Assembly (NCBI GenBank): GCA_047626195.1
Contig: JBLHSN010000001.1
Location: forward strand, 7,160-71,159
Length of the DNA: 64,000 nt
Source of the DNA: CAJXTB01 sp047626195
GTDB lineage: Bacteria > Myxococcota_A > UBA796 > GCA-2862545
Reading direction: 5' to 3'
Below are positions 45,716-55,003 of the stretch, piece after piece. The position numbers and the translations under genes were made by a program. The notes below the pieces were generated by a model that was not told the origin of the DNA, ran no database searches, and saw only the letters and a program-made list of their open reading frames with translations. Within the stretch, counting starts at the first letter, position 1, and each line of letters opens with the position of its first letter.

Positions 45716-48700
45716 TTACTGGTCGGTTCCAACAGCTTCTTCGGTCTCGACAGCTTCTTCGGTCTCGACAGCTTCTTCGGTCTCGACAGCTTCTTCGGTC
45801 TCGACAGCTTCTTCGGTTCCGTCAGCTTCTTCGGTCTCGACAGCTTCTTCGGTTCCGTCAGCTTCTTCGGTTCCGTCAGCTTCTTCGCGGGCGGCTTCAG
45901 CAGCAGCCTCACCAGCTTCACGCTCGGCAATAGCCTTACGGTACTTCTTCGCCGTCTTGATGTCGTAGATGTCGAGCAACTCAAGAGCGGCCGCTTGGTG
46001 GTCGAAGACTTCGTAGGCGATGCCTGCCTCTTCGAGCTGCGTGATGATGACGTCTTCTGGACCGACCATGGTCATCAACTGGGTGCTGGGGCACGCTGTC
46101 ATGAGTGCCGTCATGTCTTCCATGTTCACGGCGGACAGACGTTCTGGGAACCCGCTAATATTCGACCAACCGGAATTGGAACCGATGGTATTCATGAGAC
46201 GACCTGTCATCTGACCGACCGACTGCTGACCGAGCACGTACTTGCGAGCGAGGGACAGCTGTGTCGGACGGAAGCGTTCCATCGGGAAGTTCCCGGCGGC
46301 TGCGTCATCTGCGACCTGGGAGAACGTAGAAGCTGCCAGCGCTACAGCATCGTTCTGGATCAGCCCGCCCATATAGAAGAAGCCAGTACCGCCGATGGAA
46401 GAGCCTTGGTATCCTGAGGCACCGTAGGTGACGCCTTCACGCGCACGCAGGGTCTCAAAGAGGTGGTCGGAGAGCATCTGGCCGGCGACCGCCCGGGTGG
46501 CGTCGGTGTCGTTCGAGCCGTCCGCCGTTCGGCAGTAGGACTGAACGTTGGTCTGAGAACTCTGCGGATCGTCAAAGACGTAGACCATGGGCTCATACTC
46601 AAGGATCGGAGCCATCTCGATGGTTGGGATCTCCATGGCAGAGGCTTCTGACGTCCACGAACCGAAGTAGGTTCGTGCTTGGGCCATGGCTTCTTGCGAA
46701 TCGACGTTGCCGACAATGAGTAAGGTGGCATTTGCCGGGCTATACTTGGCGGCCAGGTAGGCCTCTACCGCATGCTTATCCAGCTCCATTCGGACATCGA
46801 GGTCTTCCGGCATCATCGCGTGGAAGGCGGGGTGGTCAGCGCCCATCTGGTTGAAGACCACGGCGCGTGTCCAGGTGCTCTCACGACGCCAGCGACGGGA
46901 CATGTCCTTGCGGGCGTCCTTGATGCGCTTCTTGGCCTTACGGAACTCGACCGTCGAGTTGTCTAGGCGGGTTCGGAGCATGTACAGCGCACCGTCAACG
47001 TTGCCGGAGGGAGCCCGAAGGCCCAGAGAGCTGTACTCGTCAGTGGAGGTGTCGTTCCACGAACCGGCAATGCGCAGGGGGTCGAGCACTGGACGGCCTC
47101 TGGCGTCGTACTCATTGCCAGCATCAACGAAGAAGCCTTCCGCCCAGCCATCGGTGTCCGCTAAGTCGAGGTCGCTGCCACCCCGCGTGATCAGCTGTGC
47201 CTCAACCAGCGGCGCTTCGCCGTGGGGCATGACCACTACGCGCAGACCGTTGGGTAGAGTCTCTTCGAGCATCAGGTCAAAGTCGGGCAGGTCCACCTGA
47301 CTCGCGATGAACTCCGGAGTGATGGAGTCTGGGCTTAGGGCGGAGACGACCAAGTCGTTCTCTGCTGTAGCGCCGGCGTAGTCTGACTCGGAGCTGTCGA
47401 GGGTGCGTTCGTCGTCTGGAATCGGGTTCAACACGACCATTGCCGCACGGTCACGACGCATGTAAGTCCGTGCGTAATCCATGGCGTCCGTGACCTGGAA
47501 GTCAGCCATCTCGGCCATCATGTCGGTGTGGTACGTCGGGCTGCCGGTAAAATGAGCGTGCATGGCGATGTCCGTTGCACGGGCACCGTTCAGGCCGGCA
47601 ACGCGGTCGAGGGACAGGAGAGTGTTGCTCATCAAGCCCATCTTAGCGAGCGAGAAGGAGTTTTCATATCCCGCGCGGTACTGCGGAATCTGCATGAGCT
47701 CGGGGTTCCACATCTCGGGGAGCTGGTCGATCATCAGCTCTGCCATGCGCTCACCAGGAGCGGACTCGGTGATGCCCATGAAGCACATGATGGTGGTATT
47801 TTCTTTGCTATCCAACGCCTGGCAGCCGACATCTGGCACACCTTTACCCGCGCCGTCACCACCGCCGCTGCGAGTGACTCGGGGGTCGTCCCAGACGCCT
47901 CGCATGATCTGGTTGCCGGCCATATTGGCGGCGATTCGCGCAACAGTGGTCTTGCCTCGGTAGCCGCCGGGGGCGGACCAGGCGACGATGACCTGACGGT
48001 CGTCGACCGGAGCGTCGAACACGCCCACGTCGGTGTTGTAAGCGTCGCCTGCAGGCATGCCGAAGGCTTCGTATCGGTGAGGGATATCGTCTTCACCGCC
48101 CAACAAAAAGGGCTGCGGGTTGTCTCGTGTACCGGGCGCGATTGCCGTCCACAGTACTTGGTCTTCGCGGGGATTATCCGGGTCGATGTCTTCTGGATTG
48201 ATGCCATCACGCGCGTACCAAATGATGTCGTCAGACGTCAGGTCGGGGTGCAGGAGGCTCGGCTCGAAGTTCTCGAAGATTAGACTGGCGGCTTCTTCAA
48301 CGTCGAAGTCGCCCACGAGCACCATGGTCGTGTTCTCGGGACGGTAGTAGTCCTCAGTGAACTTCTGAATATCTGCATGGCTAATATTGTCTAGCGAGCC
48401 GTGTGTACCAACGGTCATGCGGTGGTACGGGTGCTCTGGTCCGTACACGCGGTCGAAGACGTAGGGGAGGGCTCCCATGCCGCCATTCTCCATACGCATG
48501 CGGAGTTCGTTGCGAATCACTTCGCGTTCACTCTCAACCTCTGCGGGATAAGTTCCACCCACTGGGTCCGTCATGCGAAGCGAAGCTAACCGAAGAAGAG
48601 GCTTAAGGGCGGTCTTCGGGCAGATGGTCATGTAGTTGGTCCAGTCGGTCCACGTGGATGCGTTCAAGCCGCAGCCCATCTCGGACAGCACGTCCCAGGT

Positions 48701-49078
48701 CCGCGGTCCTTCGACCAGAACAGTTCCGTCTACGTCGAGCTCGCGGAGGTGGCGGGACTTGAACCAAAAGTGTTCGACGAAGTGGGCAATGCCCTCTTTT
48801 CCAACGGGGTCGCTCGTCGAGCCTTTGTCGAAGACGGTCGTGATGGCGACCATCGGCTGACTGTGGTCGGGCTGCACGTAGACGGTCAATCCGCTCGGGA
48901 ACACGAAAGTTCGAGTGGTAAGCGAGTAGTCCGGAATGTGCGGAGTGAGGTCCGGGACTGGGATGGCACCGTTGTCGTTGGTGTCGGCGATGCCGTCAGT
49001 GCTCTGAGCGAGCGCCGGCGCCATGGAGAGGCCCATCAGGGCTAGTAAGGTGCAGAGTGGCTTCATGAGCGTCCTCAC
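45716..49078 (-). CDS. Exported M16 (pitrilysin-type) zinc metalloprotease
   Basis: The 1120-residue protein has a signal peptide (LCTLLALMGLSMAPALA-Q) and a first M16 domain with the inverted zinc motif HFVEH in IAHFVEHFWFK, followed about 70 residues later by the third ligand Glu in EREVIRNELR. A second M16 domain (VEAQLITRGGSDLD onward) lacks HxxEH and is the usual structural half. It ends in a tandem acidic repeat (EEAVET/EEADGT). The active site region matches family enzymes that degrade peptides in a clam-shell chamber. The mature enzyme is probably periplasmic or surface. It is single-gene, with a terminator just after its stop. Confidence 0.87.
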   Translation of the reverse strand: MRTLMKPLCTLLALMGLSMAPALAQSTDGIADTNDNGAIPVPDLTPHIPDYSLTTRTFVFPSGLTVYVQPDHSQPMVAITTVFDKGSTSDPVGKEGIAHFVEHFWFKSRHLRELDVDGTVLVEGPRTWDVLSEMGCGLNASTWTDWTNYMTICPKTALKPLLRLASLRMTDPVGGTYPAEVESEREVIRNELRMRMENGGMGALPYVFDRVYGPEHPYHRMTVGTHGSLDNISHADIQKFTEDYYRPENTTMVLVGDFDVEEAASLIFENFEPSLLHPDLTSDDIIWYARDGINPEDIDPDNPREDQVLWTAIAPGTRDNPQPFLLGGEDDIPHRYEAFGMPAGDAYNTDVGVFDAPVDDRQVIVAWSAPGGYRGKTTVARIAANMAGNQIMRGVWDDPRVTRSGGGDGAGKGVPDVGCQALDSKENTTIMCFMGITESAPGERMAELMIDQLPEMWNPELMQIPQYRAGYENSFSLAKMGLMSNTLLSLDRVAGLNGARATDIAMHAHFTGSPTYHTDMMAEMADFQVTDAMDYARTYMRRDRAAMVVLNPIPDDERTLDSSESDYAGATAENDLVVSALSPDSITPEFIASQVDLPDFDLMLEETLPNGLRVVVMPHGEAPLVEAQLITRGGSDLDLADTDGWAEGFFVDAGNEYDARGRPVLDPLRIAGSWNDTSTDEYSSLGLRAPSGNVDGALYMLRTRLDNSTVEFRKAKKRIKDARKDMSRRWRRESTWTRAVVFNQMGADHPAFHAMMPEDLDVRMELDKHAVEAYLAAKYSPANATLLIVGNVDSQEAMAQARTYFGSWTSEASAMEIPTIEMAPILEYEPMVYVFDDPQSSQTNVQSYCRTADGSNDTDATRAVAGQMLSDHLFETLRAREGVTYGASGYQGSSIGGTGFFYMGGLIQNDAVALAASTFSQVADDAAAGNFPMERFRPTQLSLARKYVLGQQSVGQMTGRLMNTIGSNSGWSNISGFPERLSAVNMEDMTALMTACPSTQLMTMVGPEDVIITQLEEAGIAYEVFDHQAAALELLDIYDIKTAKKYRKAIAEREAGEAAAEAAREEADGTEEADGTEEAVETEEADGTEEAVETEEAVETEEAVETEEAVETEEAVGTDQ
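45725..45886. repeat. 18-bp tandem repeat encoding the acidic tail of the M16 protease
   Basis: Nine in-frame copies of an 18-bp unit encode the hexapeptides EEADGT, EEADGT, EEAVET, EEADGT, four EEAVET, then EEAVGT, before the final DQ. Two unit types (DG or VE at positions 4-5) are mixed, which shows past copying between units. Strand slippage could change tail length without breaking the frame. Confidence 0.9.
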
Positions 49079-49205
49079 AGAAAGTGAAAAAGGGAGCGGG
49101 GTGTAACCCGAGTGTCAGGCTTTCGGAATGTGTAAACCATGAGGGTCACCTGACCGTTCCCACGCAACCGGCTGGCGCATTACGCCACCCGTCCGGAGAC
49201 CCGAC

Positions 49206-49439
49206 CTGGAACTTCCCCTCCTCATTGGCATCGCAGCGCTTGGCGGGCCGCTATCGATTGTACTCTTTTACACATTCGTACACCCGCAAGCGGCCCTTGG
49301 GCTGTTCGGGGCGGGCCGTGGCCAGAACCTAGACAATGCGGTCCGTGGGCTGCGTATAAGTCTGGCTGTCGCGTTGTTTACAACGGCTTTCTTGGCTGGT
49401 TTGGCCGCAGCGCTGCTGAGCCGGACGTCCGGCTACTAG
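49206..49439 (+). CDS. Small two-helix membrane protein, possible CTG start
   Basis: A plus-strand frame open from TGA 49140 to TAG 49437-49439 encodes two clear membrane helices (LLIGIAALGGPLSIVLFYTFV and LRISLAVALFTTAFLAGLAAALL) joined by a polar loop (GAGRGQNLDNAVRG). No ATG, GTG or TTG precedes the first helix. A CTG at 49206 has GGAG (49195-49198) seven bases upstream, so translation from CTG, giving 77 residues, is the best guess. It may equally be a gene remnant. The gene lies divergent from the M16 protease and before tRNA-Met. Family not recognised. Confidence 0.45.
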   Translation: MELPLLIGIAALGGPLSIVLFYTFVHPQAALGLFGAGRGQNLDNAVRGLRISLAVALFTTAFLAGLAAALLSRTSGY

Positions 49440-49480
49440 CAACGGCCTCTATCGGTCTGGAAGACACGAGAGGCGAAAAG

Positions 49481-49557
49481 TGGTGCCTAGGGGCGGACTC
49501 GAACCGCCGACAACACGGGTATGAACCGTGTGCTCTAACCAACTGAGCTACCCAGGC
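49481..49557 (-). tRNA. tRNA-Met(CAT), probably elongator
   Basis: A 77-nt cloverleaf reads on the minus strand: acceptor GCCTGGG pairing with CCTAGGC, D-arm TAGCTCAGTTGGTTAGAGCA, anticodon loop TTCATAC giving CAT, T-arm GGCGGTTCGAGTCCGCC, encoded CCA. The G1-C72 acceptor pair argues against the initiator. A tRNA-Ile with a modified CAT anticodon cannot be excluded without identity analysis. Confidence 0.9.
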
Positions 49558-49917
49558 AGCGCGGCCGCTTCTAACTTGGAGTTGTGGAGCGTCAAGTGGT
49601 CGTTACGCGGAAATCTTTGTGGAGGGTCGCGCTTGGGTGGGGTGCAGTTTTCGGGTGGTTACGGAATCAGAGGCTATATATTGTAGTTGCAAGTTAGCTT
49701 ATTCGAATCTGGCGTGCCTGGGGGGGCATGCTGAACACGCTAAGCAGCGAAGCAGTAGAGCTGCCTAAAATGCAGACGCTCAACGTCTGTCCTGACCGCT
49801 GGCCTCTGAAATCAGACACTCGTCACTCTGGGATTCGGACGAGACGACCGAGGCGGCAACATACTGGGGATTGGCTGGGAGCGACTCAGCGGGTAAGGTG
49901 CGCGACCCGGAGGTTCC
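49558..49917. other. 360-base interval without a recognised gene
   Basis: Lies between tRNA-Met and the barrel gene at 49918. An AT-rich segment (about 49665-49710, with CTATATATTGTAG) interrupts the GC-rich background and could hold promoter elements for the plus-strand genes. A plus-strand frame of 86 codons from 49728 runs out of phase into the barrel gene and is not convincing. Confidence 0.4.
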
Positions 49918-50610
49918 GTGATCACAGTGCTCCTACTCGTCGCGTCTGCCTTGGCTGCAGAGCCAGGAGAAGTGCGGCTTGGCTTTGAGGTTGGCGTACA
50001 AGCGGACCAAGCCGATCGGGCAAGCGGAGACTACGCCGATTTCGGTGTGGGACCACTACTCGTAGTGCCGCTTACCATCGCTCTCACTCCCGGCACACGG
50101 CTGCGTTCCATGCTGCGGGCGGAAGTGGGCACTGGAACGGACCGGGTCACCTGGGACGCCCCGGTAAATGGCTCAAGCACGGCCTTGTACGCAGATGGGC
50201 ACTGGGCCATGGCGGCCGTCGGGTCGGCGAGCTTGGGGCTTGAAGTGCTCCTTCCGATCCGCTCATCTGTCGAGGTCAGTTTTGGCCTGGATACGGGTAT
50301 TGGTTGGGTTGGAACTTATCACTCGTTCAGCGATCGGACTCGTGTCTTGCTTGACCAGACGCTCAATGACCTGGAAGACCCGAACAACGTGGACCCCTAC
50401 ACCTCCCAGGTCGTTTGGCGAAACAGCGTCGATGCGGCTGTCGCGATCCCGGCAGGAGAACGGTTGCACCTGACCCTACGAGCGGGGTACGCGGTCGCCT
50501 TCGTCGATATGCGACCTCTCCAGAAGGCGCCCGAGGCGCTGGATGCTCAACGTGCGGCTTACGGGTGGAACCCGCTGAGTGCAACGCTGGGAATCTCGCG
50601 CAGCTGGTAG
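49918..50610 (+). CDS. Outer-membrane barrel-like protein
   Basis: The 230-residue product starts at GTG 49918 (GGAGG two to six bases upstream) with a short signal peptide (ITVLLLVASALAA-E). The mature chain alternates strands and turns (VRLGFEVGVQAD, FGVGPLLVVPLTIAL, RLRSMLRAEVG, VEVSFGLDTGIGW, RLHLTLRAGYAVAFVD) and ends GISRSW with a terminal aromatic, as outer-membrane barrels do. Thirty bases separate it from the DUF507 gene, and the two plus a lipoprotein may form one transcript. The family is not recognised. Confidence 0.65.
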   Translation: MITVLLLVASALAAEPGEVRLGFEVGVQADQADRASGDYADFGVGPLLVVPLTIALTPGTRLRSMLRAEVGTGTDRVTWDAPVNGSSTALYADGHWAMAAVGSASLGLEVLLPIRSSVEVSFGLDTGIGWVGTYHSFSDRTRVLLDQTLNDLEDPNNVDPYTSQVVWRNSVDAAVAIPAGERLHLTLRAGYAVAFVDMRPLQKAPEALDAQRAAYGWNPLSATLGISRSW

Positions 50611-50640
50611 TCCGCAGAGGTCCTCACACCTGAGGTTGTT

Positions 50641-51189
50641 GTGAAGCTTTACCGCGCCAAGATTCCCGCTATTGCCAAGGAAACCATTGCACTCCTCGTG
50701 GACGATGGTGACATTGAAGTAGAGTCGGAAAACCGCGAGGAAGCCGAGCGCGACCTCGAGGCCATCATGGAGGAGTACCTTCGCCGGGACTCTGACTTCC
50801 GCACGTCCATTAAGGACGACATGGCCCGCCGCAACACGCCGTACGGCCAGTACGGCCGCACCCGCTCACGCATGGCGGAGCAGACGGGGCATCCGCTGGG
50901 AGATGACGTCGAGCGTTTCCTCACCCGCCAATTCATTGAGAACATGCTCATCTCGAGGTTCGTCGAAGAGGTCTACAGCGAAGACAAGGACATTCACAAG
51001 AAGGTGATTGCCCTGCTTCGGACCCACACAGTCGACGAAAATGAGATTCGCGAGGCGGCACAGTCCCGCATCAAGAATGTCAAAGAGGGGACGGTCGACT
51101 GGGAGATTGAACTCCAGAAGGCTGTCCGCGAAGAAAAGAAGCGTCGGGGGCTCCTCGGGCCACCCCGCAACCCGCACCAGCAGAAGTAG
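50641..51189 (+). CDS. DUF507 family protein
   Basis: The 182-residue protein starts at GTG 50641 (MKLYRAKIPAIAKETIALLVDDG) and matches the conserved DUF507 layout: an N-terminal (K/R)I...ISKxIxxxL segment, an acidic patch (DDGDIEVESENREEAERDLEA), then a C-terminal helical half (FLTRQFIENMLISR, VYSEDKDIHKKVIALL, WEIELQKAVREEKK). DUF507 proteins are widespread in deltaproteobacteria and Aquificae; the role is not known. It is soluble with no signal peptide. Its TAG overlaps the GTG of the next gene by one base. Confidence 0.85.
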   Translation: MKLYRAKIPAIAKETIALLVDDGDIEVESENREEAERDLEAIMEEYLRRDSDFRTSIKDDMARRNTPYGQYGRTRSRMAEQTGHPLGDDVERFLTRQFIENMLISRFVEEVYSEDKDIHKKVIALLRTHTVDENEIREAAQSRIKNVKEGTVDWEIELQKAVREEKKRRGLLGPPRNPHQQK

Positions 51190-51845
51190 TGAGATGGCTT
51201 GCGCCGATTGTTTGGGGTCTAGCGGCTTGCTCCGGGACCCCAAATATCGCCGTGGAGCCAGTTTTGGACGGCACAGAAGCACCGGCTATTCAGGTCGTGT
51301 CGGTACCTGCTGCGCGTCCAGACAGCAATGGCGTCGCCGAACTCGTCATCCAATACGAAGGCGTCAGCCCGCTGTACCGAGGCTTCTTCAATGATGCCGC
51401 TGCGGGAGATGCACTTGCCCGTGCTGCCCAGGCGTGTGTCGGAGACACCACATACTTGTACGTCTCTTACGACACAGAGACGCGAACGGGCCGCTTGACC
51501 CTTCGTGTGGAGCCAAATGTGGCGACCTGCCGTCCGGTGCAAGTGGATGGTGGATGGCAGACTTCGCCCAGCTTTCCGCTGTCACGGGCGTTGGCGCACT
51601 ATCGAGACGCACTGGCCTCTGCCTATGACCTGCGGATTGCCGCCTTTCACGTTCAAGTGGCCGTTCGAACAACGCGTTCCATGTGCACACTTCGCGCTGA
51701 AGGAACCCACCCACCGGATGGCGATGGGTTCGGGGCGTGCGTCTTACACGGCCTAGAAGAACGCTGTGGCGTCGTTGGAGATGACGGGCTGCTTGCGTTC
51801 GAGGCCGCCGACATCAGGGCACTAAGGACCTGCTTCGGACCCTGA
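51189..51845 (+). CDS. Lipoprotein of unknown function
   Basis: The 218-residue product starts at GTG 51189, overlapping the DUF507 stop (TAGTG), with a lipobox in WGLAACSG. Three Cys pairs follow in the mature part (ACVGDTTY...TCRPV, MCTLRAEG...ACVLHG, ERCGV...RTCFGP), pointing to disulphides in the periplasm. The fold is not recognised. The last 24 bases overlap the end of the convergent lipoprotein gene. Confidence 0.65.
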   Translation: MRWLAPIVWGLAACSGTPNIAVEPVLDGTEAPAIQVVSVPAARPDSNGVAELVIQYEGVSPLYRGFFNDAAAGDALARAAQACVGDTTYLYVSYDTETRTGRLTLRVEPNVATCRPVQVDGGWQTSPSFPLSRALAHYRDALASAYDLRIAAFHVQVAVRTTRSMCTLRAEGTHPPDGDGFGACVLHGLEERCGVVGDDGLLAFEAADIRALRTCFGP

Positions 51846-53054
51846 GCTGCCCTCCGCTTCGGTACCCTCCGCTTCGACGGGCGCTGCGGGTACGGGCTCC
51901 ACGCCGGAGAGCTCTGGCGGGTCAATCGGTGGCGGGGTGTCAGCGGACTGCCATTTGGCGAGGCCAAACATTTCTTCGCCCTCTTCGATGGCGCGCAGGC
52001 GGTCAGCCAGTGAGCCGAGGGTGACGTTCGTATTCATCTGCTTGCTTTCGTAGCCCCACAGAATGAAGCTGACGTAATTGTCGTCGGCTGCGTACCACTC
52101 GAAGTGGTCGCCATAAAAGCCGGTGAAATCCCAGCGCTCGCCATTGGCGAGGTTGACCATTGAAATACGCGGTGGCGGGATGTCCGTGGGGTACCAATGC
52201 GGAAGCGTCTCTTCAAAGGCCTGGGCCCGACGACGTTCACGCTCACGGAGGTGTGGGGGGAGCTCATCCCAAGACCGCTGGTGGAACAGGGGGATGGGCT
52301 CACCGGTGTACTCGAGAGCCAGCCACTCACCCCGCGGCTGAAGAATGCCACGGTTGGCGCGAGGCCACTCTCCTCGGACGTCGCCGGTGGTGGCGTCGTA
52401 CAGGCGGGTTGTGGCGTTGCTTCCAATAGCGACGGCGCTTGCGGCCGAGTTGTACGTAAAGGTGGTGATGGGCGCGGTCAGTGCCGCAGTCCACGCAAAT
52501 GGGCTGGTGACAGCGCCATCGTCCGTGGCCATACGGTAGATCTGCCGCTGTCCAGAGGCAACGCCGGTAAAGTACAGCGCATCAGGCGTGCCTTGGAAGT
52601 CGGCGAGCTCGGTGAGCCCTGGAATAGCGTAGGGACGAACAGTGAGCTGAACTTGGTCGAAGACTTGAACCCGCAGCGGTCCACCTTCGGCCTCTGCAGC
52701 AACGGGAATCGCAATCCGGTTGGTATCGAGCCATGCCGACGGGCCTACGGGAACATCTGTCGGGACGATGATGGTGTTCTTCGTCTCCACTTCCGAGTGC
52801 TGGATGTGGTGGGAGTTGGGCAGCTGGAAGAACAGGTGCGTACCGGTTGGTGACCAGGTGAAGTTGGAGAAGTTGTTGCTCCCACAAGCCTCGAACGCGA
52901 GCATGAAGTTGTGCCGGACTGACAACGCGCGAATTTCACCGGGGCTGCATCGGTCGAAGGCAGAACCCACATTTTCGTAAAAGGACTTTTCCGTTGGATC
53001 GCTCCGACAGCCAAGGAAAAGGGCGGTGCAGGCAAGAAAGAGGCGGGAATTCAA
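51822..53054 (-). CDS. Lipoprotein with beta-propeller-like body
   Basis: The 410-residue product starts at TTG 53054, whose TTGA overlaps the stop of the carboxypeptidase gene, so the two are coupled. A lipoprotein signal (LACTALFLGC) leads into a beta-rich body with propeller-like strands (NFTWSPTGTHLFF, QIYRMATDDGAV, AVAIGSNATTRLYD, GEWLALEYTG), reminiscent of WD40-like/PD40 folds. The C-terminal tail is Pro/Glu/Gly-rich. Possibly a surface partner of the carboxypeptidase. Confidence 0.65.
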   Translation of the reverse strand: MNSRLFLACTALFLGCRSDPTEKSFYENVGSAFDRCSPGEIRALSVRHNFMLAFEACGSNNFSNFTWSPTGTHLFFQLPNSHHIQHSEVETKNTIIVPTDVPVGPSAWLDTNRIAIPVAAEAEGGPLRVQVFDQVQLTVRPYAIPGLTELADFQGTPDALYFTGVASGQRQIYRMATDDGAVTSPFAWTAALTAPITTFTYNSAASAVAIGSNATTRLYDATTGDVRGEWPRANRGILQPRGEWLALEYTGEPIPLFHQRSWDELPPHLRERERRRAQAFEETLPHWYPTDIPPPRISMVNLANGERWDFTGFYGDHFEWYAADDNYVSFILWGYESKQMNTNVTLGSLADRLRAIEEGEEMFGLAKWQSADTPPPIDPPELSGVEPVPAAPVEAEGTEAEGSSGSEAGP

Positions 53055-55003
53055 GACGGTCGTCTCCGGGTGACGAGAAGGGCGCCCCATAGGCCGACAC
53101 AGCCTAAGAGTCCAAGCGGAACCGACGGTTGGCGTTGCGCGCTGCATGCACACCCCGTTCGTTCAAGACGGAACGGGGGGGCTGCGTCAGCCGTGTCAGC
53201 CGTGTCAGTGTCGCTCATGGTGTCATGGGTCACATCGAACAGCGCATGGGTTCCGTTTGTGTGCACCCACACATCGAATTGACCGATGGGGAGCCCCGCC
53301 AAGGACCAATAGGCGTCGGTCTCGGTAGCGTTGATGAGCGAGAGAGGGACGGGTGTGCGGTGGTCTCCAGCCAGCACAATCGCTACCGGCCCCAACCCAA
53401 GGTCGCGACCCGTGATGTGAAGTTGTCCGTTCTCGGGCAGGCCTAGGGTAAGTTCGGCTGCCCCGCCTCCTTCAATGAACACCGCGTTGGGCCACGTGCG
53501 GCCGTCGCTGGCAACAAGGGTGTACGGGCCTGGCGGTTGGTCGTCGGGCACGCCTGTGCTGCTGTCCCGCACGGCGAGCACGGTTGTGATGGCTGGGCGG
53601 GTCAGTGTCACAGCGGTGCCGATCCCTTCTGGAAGGGTGAGTCGCTGCCCTGCGCGGGTGGTGGCGCTCTGTGGGAGGCGCGATTGAAGCTGTAGCGGAA
53701 CGAGCTCAATGACGCCTTGCTGCTGGCCGATGATGTCTTGGGTGACAGATGTATACCCAGGTGCCGAGATGCGTAGAGCGGCGTCACCCGCGGCTAAGTA
53801 ACGGGCGAATCGTCCACTCAACGGGTTGGCATAGAACACAACACTGGTGTCGGAGCGGCCGTTGGTGGCCACGAGCTGTGCGGCGATGGGCTCGCCGGTA
53901 TTCGCATCGCGTACCTCTCCGAGTACATCCGGTGTTTGGGACAGCCACTGCAAGACGGCGCCCGTGTGGTCACGGACTTGCTGCGCGAGCACGTCTGTTG
54001 GTGGGGTCTTGGCGGCGGTGAGCTCCAGCGTGTAGTCCATGCCGCCGTAGCTGCCATAGCTCCAGTCGTTGGTGTCGCCCGTTGTTGGATACCAGTCCGC
54101 CCCATTGGTGACGTAGAAGTTGGGGTCGTCGACCTCGTCTGCGTACACATCGCACAAGGCCCGCATGACCCGTTCTTCGGCGGTGTCGTCGAAGGTGTAG
54201 TTGTAGGGGTAGCCAATGTTTGTGGCACCCGAGTGAAGCGACAGGCTGGTGTAGGGGACCGTGAGCAGTGCAGAGTCCCGTATGGCCTGGACTTCGGGTT
54301 CAGAGAACGGTGCGTCTCCTGACTGAAATGCCTGGACGGACCACTCCAGCCCATAGTTGCGGTTGAGATCAACGCCCATGGCGTTCTGGCGAGTGAAGCT
54401 CGCCACGCCATCTGGGTTGACGTAGGGGATGACCCAGACCGTTGTCGATGCCAGAAGATCCGTGATGGCGGTGTTGCTCGATGGGCGAGAGAGCAAGCTT
54501 TCGGCGACCGCTAAGGCGACTTCGAAGCTGGACGACTCATCTCCGTGGTGTGCGCCTGCAATCCGCACGCTCGGTGCCCCGACCTCTGGCGGCTGTCCGA
54601 TCCAAAGGGCCAAGATGGGTCGGCCGTTGTGAGACTCTCCCCACTGTTGAAGACCTGCATTTTCGTATGTCGCAGCAAGATCATCGAGTAGTGCGAACCC
54701 TTCGGGAGTGAGTCGATACCCGTCTCGCACGCCGCTCCCGGATGCCGCGAGGTCCACTTGCCAACCGTCTCGGCGAAGTCTGGCCATTCCGGCATCTGTG
54801 GCCACTACACGCAGGCGTGGTGAGCCATTCCGGTGGTCTAGTCCCTCGGAAAATCCGACGTCAGGTCCGACGACTCCTTGAAAGCTACCATCCGAAGATG
54901 CGCCTACCCAAGCGTCCATCGTGGTCGGCGGCGCTGCGATGGCACCAGAGGCAGCAACCAACCCAAGCGCAAGGCAGGCAGTGTGATTACAGACCGAACG
55001 CAT
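53051..55003 (-). CDS. Exported M14 zinc carboxypeptidase with MYXO-CTERM-like anchor
   Basis: The 650-residue protein has a signal peptide (CLALGLVAASGAIA-A), then an M14 domain: zinc ligands His and Glu in GAHHGDES, VIPYVNPDG, the substrate Arg in GVDLNRNYG, third ligand His in LSLHSG, and catalytic Glu in DYTLELTAAK. Two later beta domains (GEVRDANTGEPI and beyond) probably bind substrate. The tail is tripartite: Cys-rich TGCACS, a hydrophobic helix (VPLGLLGCVGLWGALLV), and TRRRPS, like the MYXO-CTERM sorting signal of myxobacteria. The start is ATG 55003 (or GTG 55015), overlapping the divergent kinase start in CATG. It is coupled to the lipoprotein downstream. Confidence 0.85.
   Translation of the reverse strand: MRSVCNHTACLALGLVAASGAIAAPPTTMDAWVGASSDGSFQGVVGPDVGFSEGLDHRNGSPRLRVVATDAGMARLRRDGWQVDLAASGSGVRDGYRLTPEGFALLDDLAATYENAGLQQWGESHNGRPILALWIGQPPEVGAPSVRIAGAHHGDESSSFEVALAVAESLLSRPSSNTAITDLLASTTVWVIPYVNPDGVASFTRQNAMGVDLNRNYGLEWSVQAFQSGDAPFSEPEVQAIRDSALLTVPYTSLSLHSGATNIGYPYNYTFDDTAEERVMRALCDVYADEVDDPNFYVTNGADWYPTTGDTNDWSYGSYGGMDYTLELTAAKTPPTDVLAQQVRDHTGAVLQWLSQTPDVLGEVRDANTGEPIAAQLVATNGRSDTSVVFYANPLSGRFARYLAAGDAALRISAPGYTSVTQDIIGQQQGVIELVPLQLQSRLPQSATTRAGQRLTLPEGIGTAVTLTRPAITTVLAVRDSSTGVPDDQPPGPYTLVASDGRTWPNAVFIEGGGAAELTLGLPENGQLHITGRDLGLGPVAIVLAGDHRTPVPLSLINATETDAYWSLAGLPIGQFDVWVHTNGTHALFDVTHDTMSDTDTADTADAAPPFRLERTGCACSAQRQPSVPLGLLGCVGLWGALLVTRRRPS

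Noticed and set aside
47528..48283. Plus-strand ORF of 251 codons opposite the M16 gene
   Set aside because: Antisense shadow of a gene with clear zinc motif and signal peptide.
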